A stretch of 36,684 nt of DNA from Gemmatimonadota bacterium (lineage in GTDB: Bacteria > Gemmatimonadota > Gemmatimonadetes > Longimicrobiales > Gaopeijiaceae): positions 1 to 36,684 of the forward strand of contig JAPPGI010000067.1 in the NCBI GenBank assembly GCA_028874985.1, read 5' to 3'. Numbering within the stretch: position 1 is the first letter of the stretch; every line of letters begins with the position of its first letter. The position numbers and the translations under genes are program-made. Shown piece after piece: positions 33,682 to 36,684 of the stretch. Below the pieces are notes generated by a model. That model was not told where the DNA came from and made no database searches. It worked only from the letters and a program-made list of their open reading frames with translations.

Positions 33682-34851
33682 CTAGTTGGACGCGGAGCTG
33701 ACCTCACGGTACGCTTCGAGAGCCTTCCTGAGCCGTTCCTCATCGGGTCTCTGGTAGCACTGGAGGACCGTCTGGGCGGTCTTCCAGCCGCCCAGGTCAC
33801 AGAGGACTTTGAGCGGCAGATCCATGAGGTCGGAAGCGAATTTCCGCCTGAGTGAATGCCAACCCCGTCCCCGCTTGGGATCGAGTCCTGCGCGCCTCTC
33901 GGCCCTCTTCCACCAGTCGCGTGCCAGCGAGCGGCTCATGCACGCGAACGGGTCCTTCGGCGCTGGCATCACGGGCGCATCCCCGATGCCGGGGTTATGC
34001 CTCCGCGCCTCGACCAGCACCGCCTGCGCCATGGCGGTGATCGGCGTCCGGTGCTCGTACCCAGTCTTCTCGTGCTCGCCACGCCACCGGATCGTCCGGG
34101 AATCGAGGTCGACGTCAGACCAGCGGAGCTGGCGGATTGCCCCGATCCGGTGGCCCGTCTCGTGCGCGAGCACGAGCGCCACCCGGAACCGCCATTCCAC
34201 TTCCCCGGCCACGCGTAGCAATGCCTCGTACTCGGCCTGGGTGAGCATCACCCGGGTCGGGTTCTTCTCGGACGGAGCCTTGAGACCCCGGAGCGGGTTC
34301 GACTCAAGCAGGAGGCGACCGGCCTCGTCCCGCGACTTCGCGGCCCAGTTGAGGATCGCGAGCAAGAGCTTCAGGTCCTGCTGGATGGTCCGGTTGGCGG
34401 CGGGTTTGCCGCTCCGCCCCGCCCTGCCCGCGCGGCGTGCTCGGATGAAGCGATCCCAGTCGCGTTGCGAGAGCGTCTTGGCCTTGCGGTGTTTCCCGAA
34501 GAACCGGAGGAACATCTTCATCGCGGCCCGGTCGTACTTCCGCGATCCTTTCGCCTTGGTGGGCGTCACCTCCTCACCGTAAATGTCAAACAGCGCCTTG
34601 AGGGTGAGTGGTTCGGGCTCAGCGTCCGTCGCGTCCGTGGCCACCGGCTCTGCGAGCCCGGCGGCGATCTCGTCGGCTTGCTTCTTGGCCTTGGCCCAGT
34701 CGCGGTGCCTCAGCGACCTGCGCAGCTTGCGTCCGTCTTCGCGCCACTCCACCTGCATGATGCCGGTCCTGGGATCAGGGAAGACCCGGACCCGGTTCCG
34801 GCCCCACTCGCCGGCGCTATAGCTGCGCCAGCCACGTCTCGTGTTGGCCAT
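33682..34851 (-). CDS. Tyrosine-type site-specific integrase
   Basis: A 389-residue phage-type integrase. After an N-terminal arm-binding-like region and a SAM-like core-binding part (about 84-185, with TIQQDLKLLLAILNWA), the catalytic domain shows R235 (HETGHRIGAIRQL), H332-S-L-R335 (GWHSLRRKFASDL), W356 in the position of the second His/Trp (GGWKTAQTVLQCY) and nucleophile Y366. All expected residues are present, so it is probably active. It points toward tRNA-Ile, and its start overlaps the stop of the HTH gene by one base. Confidence 0.92.
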   Translation of the reverse strand: MANTRRGWRSYSAGEWGRNRVRVFPDPRTGIMQVEWREDGRKLRRSLRHRDWAKAKKQADEIAAGLAEPVATDATDAEPEPLTLKALFDIYGEEVTPTKAKGSRKYDRAAMKMFLRFFGKHRKAKTLSQRDWDRFIRARRAGRAGRSGKPAANRTIQQDLKLLLAILNWAAKSRDEAGRLLLESNPLRGLKAPSEKNPTRVMLTQAEYEALLRVAGEVEWRFRVALVLAHETGHRIGAIRQLRWSDVDLDSRTIRWRGEHEKTGYEHRTPITAMAQAVLVEARRHNPGIGDAPVMPAPKDPFACMSRSLARDWWKRAERRAGLDPKRGRGWHSLRRKFASDLMDLPLKVLCDLGGWKTAQTVLQCYQRPDEERLRKALEAYREVSSASN

Positions 34852-35288
34852 CAGTCGATTCCTTTCTCGATGATGGACTCCACGATCTGCCTATTGAAAA
34901 CCTCACGCCGATCTCGCTTTCGCGCCAGTCGAGCGCCAGACAGCGACCCTTGGCCCCGGTGCTTCTGGGGTAAGTATCTGCGAGCGATTCTGGGTGCGCC
35001 GGGCCGTCCGGCGTTCGGGATCTTGCCGTCGCGGACGAGCCGTCCGAGGTGTTCCCGGGTGTAGCCGCTTTCCCGGGCCGCGTCGGTTAGTGTGAGGGTA
35101 GTCTCGTCGCGCTCCCGGAGGGTGGCCTCAAGTTCGTCGGCGCATCTCTCAAGTACGACAGCCAGGTTTCCGCCCCCGTAGCGGCGGAGCGCCTCCGCCT
35201 GCTTCAGCCAAGTGTCGAGCAACGACTGAACGGAGGTGTTAACGATCGGCCTCCGCGTTCCCCCGATCCGTTGTCTACTCCCAGTCAC
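34851..35288 (-). CDS. Small helix-turn-helix protein (excisionase-like)
   Basis: About 145 residues. A helical N-terminal part (LLDTWLKQAEALRRYGG) is followed by a MerR/excisionase-type HTH: LTLTDAARESGYTREHLGRL then VRDGKIPNAGRPGAPRI, and a basic tail. In this place, coupled to the integrase by a one-base overlap, a role as excisionase or regulator of the element is likely. The start is uncertain: GTG 35288 overlaps the upstream gene by 14 bases; a TTG about 60 bases further in is possible. The frame is open to 35450 but earlier codons look like antisense shadow. Confidence 0.65.
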   Translation of the reverse strand: MTGSRQRIGGTRRPIVNTSVQSLLDTWLKQAEALRRYGGGNLAVVLERCADELEATLRERDETTLTLTDAARESGYTREHLGRLVRDGKIPNAGRPGAPRIARRYLPQKHRGQGSLSGARLARKRDRREVFNRQIVESIIEKGID

Positions 35289-35589
35289 CGTCGGCGTCCC
35301 TGCGGAGCGCGTCTTCGAGGCCCGCATCTCCCTCGCCCCGCCGTACGGATCGCTCGGCGAGATCGACGCGGCGCCCGAGGTCGGCGAGCCCGGTGGTGCG
35401 GGCGATGGCGTAGATCGTGGCCGCGATGGCGGTGAGCGCGAGCGCGGCATGGAGGAGGAGCGCGACTGCGTGCCCGGCGAGGATCGCGGGCCAATGGGGA
35501 GCGAGATAATCGAGGCGGGATCCGCCGAGCAGGAACGCCGATCCGGCGAGTGCGGCGGTGAGTCCCGCGCTGATCTTCCATGGCTGCAT
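35275..35589 (-). CDS. Small membrane protein of the element
   Basis: A 104-residue protein with two hydrophobic segments (about 8-25, SAGLTAALAGSAFLLGG, and 37-62, ILAGHAVALLLHAALALTAI) and a charged C-terminal tail (DLGRRVDLAERSVRRGEGDA). ATG 35589 is chosen because the residues before it in the open frame (to 35892) are low-complexity shadow of the next gene. No family recognised. It lies 19 bases after the replication-relaxation gene and overlaps the HTH gene. Confidence 0.6.
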   Translation of the reverse strand: MQPWKISAGLTAALAGSAFLLGGSRLDYLAPHWPAILAGHAVALLLHAALALTAIAATIYAIARTTGLADLGRRVDLAERSVRRGEGDAGLEDALRRDADGDWE

Positions 35590-35608
35590 CGTGTCTCTCT
35601 TTCCGGAG

Positions 35609-36676
35609 TCAGAGTTCGACTGAGGCGGGGTCGCGGTCGGCCGGTCCCTTGAGCCAGGAGCCCTTTTCGCTTCCTCCGAGCCCGAGCTTGCGGAGCAGAC
35701 CTGCAGCGGCCGGGCCATTGGCGTGCATGGCGAACCCGGCGGCGGCCTTCGCGCGCAGTGCCGGTTCGCGGTAGTTGCCGGACGCGACCTCGATGTTGAC
35801 GCGGCCGGTCCGCCCCTCGGCGTCCGCGTACTCGATCTGCGCGTCCGGATAGAGCACCTTGCCGGTGTCGTCGAGTGGAAGCCCGAGTTCACCGGCGATG
35901 CGGTGACGCTCGGCGTCGGCGGCCTCCATGCCGTGCTTGAGCCGAACCGCCTCGCTGCCGCGCGCGACGGCGCTCTTGAGTTCGGCGTCGAGCCGGACGC
36001 GCCTGACGGTGGCGCCTCGTTCGGCGAGGCGCTGCCGTTCCTTTCGGAAGGCGCGGTAGATGGCAGTGTCGTGCCCGGCCTCGGCGGGCTTCATGCGGTG
36101 GAACCGGATCCGCTGTGCGGGATCCATCCCGCGCCGGGCGGCTTTCCTCCGGGCCTCGACGACACCCTCGCGAGTGAGCGATAGGATCTTGAACGGATTG
36201 CCCTTCGGTCCGGTGGCACGGTGCTCCTCGACCCATCCCTTCCGGATCCAGGCGTTGACGGCCCTCCGGGTGGTGTGGGGGTGGCCGCCGAAGCGCGCCT
36301 CGGCGAGGTCGCGGTAGGAGACCGCGCCGAAGACACCGAGGTCGGTCAGCGCCCCGTCGCAGCGTTCGGAGAAGGAGATGGACCCGCGCTCCCGGCTCGC
36401 GGCGTATTCTCGGCGATGGCCGTCCCGCAAGCGGTGTTTGTTGCGGCTGGGTGGCGCGGCGGGGCGCGGGTCCGGGTGGGGGGGGGGGGCGCCCCGGGGC
36501 CGCCCCCCCCCCGGGGCGCGGGGCGGCCCCCCGCCCCCCCCGGGGGGCGGGGGCCGGGGGCCCCGGGCCCGGGGCCCCGGGCGGGGCGGGGGGCCGCCGG
36601 CGGGGGGCGTGGGGGGGGGCGGCGGGGCGCCGCCGCTCGAGGCGCGGCAGATCAGCGCCCGCGGCGGTACCCTCAT
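35609..36676 (-). CDS. Replication-relaxation-like protein, N-terminus unreliable
   Basis: From about 36450 downward the minus strand encodes a basic protein with a winged helix (ALTDLGVFGAVSYRDLAEAR, HTTRRAVNAWIRKGWVEE, LSLTREGV) followed by RRGMDPAQRIRFHRMKPAE, HDTAIYRAFRKERQRL and a region with IEYADAEGRTGRVNIEVASG, resembling Replic_Relax proteins of integrative elements and plasmids. The N-terminal about 75 residues come from the G/C-only stretch at 36478-36609 and are mostly Pro/Gly/Arg; they are probably not real protein. The true start is therefore unknown; nothing in the reliable part gives a strong start codon. Confidence 0.6.
   Translation of the reverse strand: MRVPPRALICRASSGGAPPPPPTPPAGGPPPRPGPRARGPRPPPPGGGGGPPRAPGGGRPRGAPPPHPDPRPAAPPSRNKHRLRDGHRREYAASRERGSISFSERCDGALTDLGVFGAVSYRDLAEARFGGHPHTTRRAVNAWIRKGWVEEHRATGPKGNPFKILSLTREGVVEARRKAARRGMDPAQRIRFHRMKPAEAGHDTAIYRAFRKERQRLAERGATVRRVRLDAELKSAVARGSEAVRLKHGMEAADAERHRIAGELGLPLDDTGKVLYPDAQIEYADAEGRTGRVNIEVASGNYREPALRAKAAAGFAMHANGPAAAGLLRKLGLGGSEKGSWLKGPADRDPASVEL
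36478..36609. repeat. 132-bp stretch with no A or T
   Basis: Every base from 36478 to 36609 is G or C, in long homopolymer runs (up to about 12 G). The surroundings are also extreme, with only a few T between 36440 and 36645. This is unlike any other part of the window and looks like a sequencing or assembly artefact near the contig edge, though a real G-quadruplex-prone tract cannot be excluded. Confidence 0.8.
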
Positions 36677-36684
36677 CTGTCGCC

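Overview
This is a GC-rich bacterial chromosome window with many GTG/TTG starts and 1-8 bp overlaps between genes. No ribosomal or other marker gene places it taxonomically. The mix (MlaE-MlaF-MlaD without MlaB/MlaC, NurA-HerA beside SbcCD, lipoprotein metzincins with a Big_2-like domain) suggests an environmental Gemmatimonadota-like lineage, but that is inference only. The last 200 bp contain a 132-bp stretch without a single A or T, so the contig edge should be treated with caution.

Layout. (1) 0.1-5.8 kb, plus strand: a small unknown protein, an mlaE-mlaF-mlaD lipid-transport operon, a Nudix hydrolase, an AI-2E/PerM-type membrane protein and thioredoxin reductase. (2) 5.8-10.4 kb, minus strand: sbcD-sbcC, with a readable promoter overlapped by dyads. 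(3) 10.5-17.7 kb: a gene graveyard. A DUF3800 protein, an Mrr-like/helicase restriction protein, an AlbA_2/Schlafen-type protein and two head-to-head AAA/DUF4143 ATPases are all frameshifted, truncated or internally deleted. One Fic protein looks intact. (4) 17.7-22.5 kb, minus strand: a three-gene unit nurA-herA-OLD-like (ATPase plus TOPRIM), translationally coupled. The last 192 bp of herA are duplicated (about 94% identical by my count) just beyond the OLD-like gene, so that gene sits between two herA 3' ends. (5) 22.7-23.4 kb: a Phd/VapB-VapC pair with a clear operator. The VapC has lost two of its four PIN acidic residues. (6) 23.5-25.8 kb: a pteridine-reductase-like SDR whose catalytic Tyr is His, divergent from fumC. 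(7) 25.9-31.4 kb: three tandem secreted metzincin-like lipoprotein proteases. Copies 2 and 3 are almost identical, and all three share near-identical C-terminal parts in a mosaic pattern. (8) 31.7-33.5 kb: queD, an SDR and a zinc-ribbon protein. (9) tRNA-Ile(GAT), followed by an integrase, a small HTH protein, a small membrane protein and a replication-relaxation protein. This is probably the left end of an integrated element that continues beyond the window.

How the genes fit together. NurA/HerA and SbcC/SbcD are two end-processing nuclease systems. In archaea their homologues are clustered. Here both run on the minus strand and are separated by the OLD-like gene and the graveyard. A plausible reading is that a repair locus became an insertion point for defence-type genes. 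The duplicated herA tail would be the scar of recombination into the 3' end of herA. The strongest candidates for something undescribed are this herA-tail/OLD arrangement and the triple protease array. The dead-looking VapC is a clear, checkable oddity.
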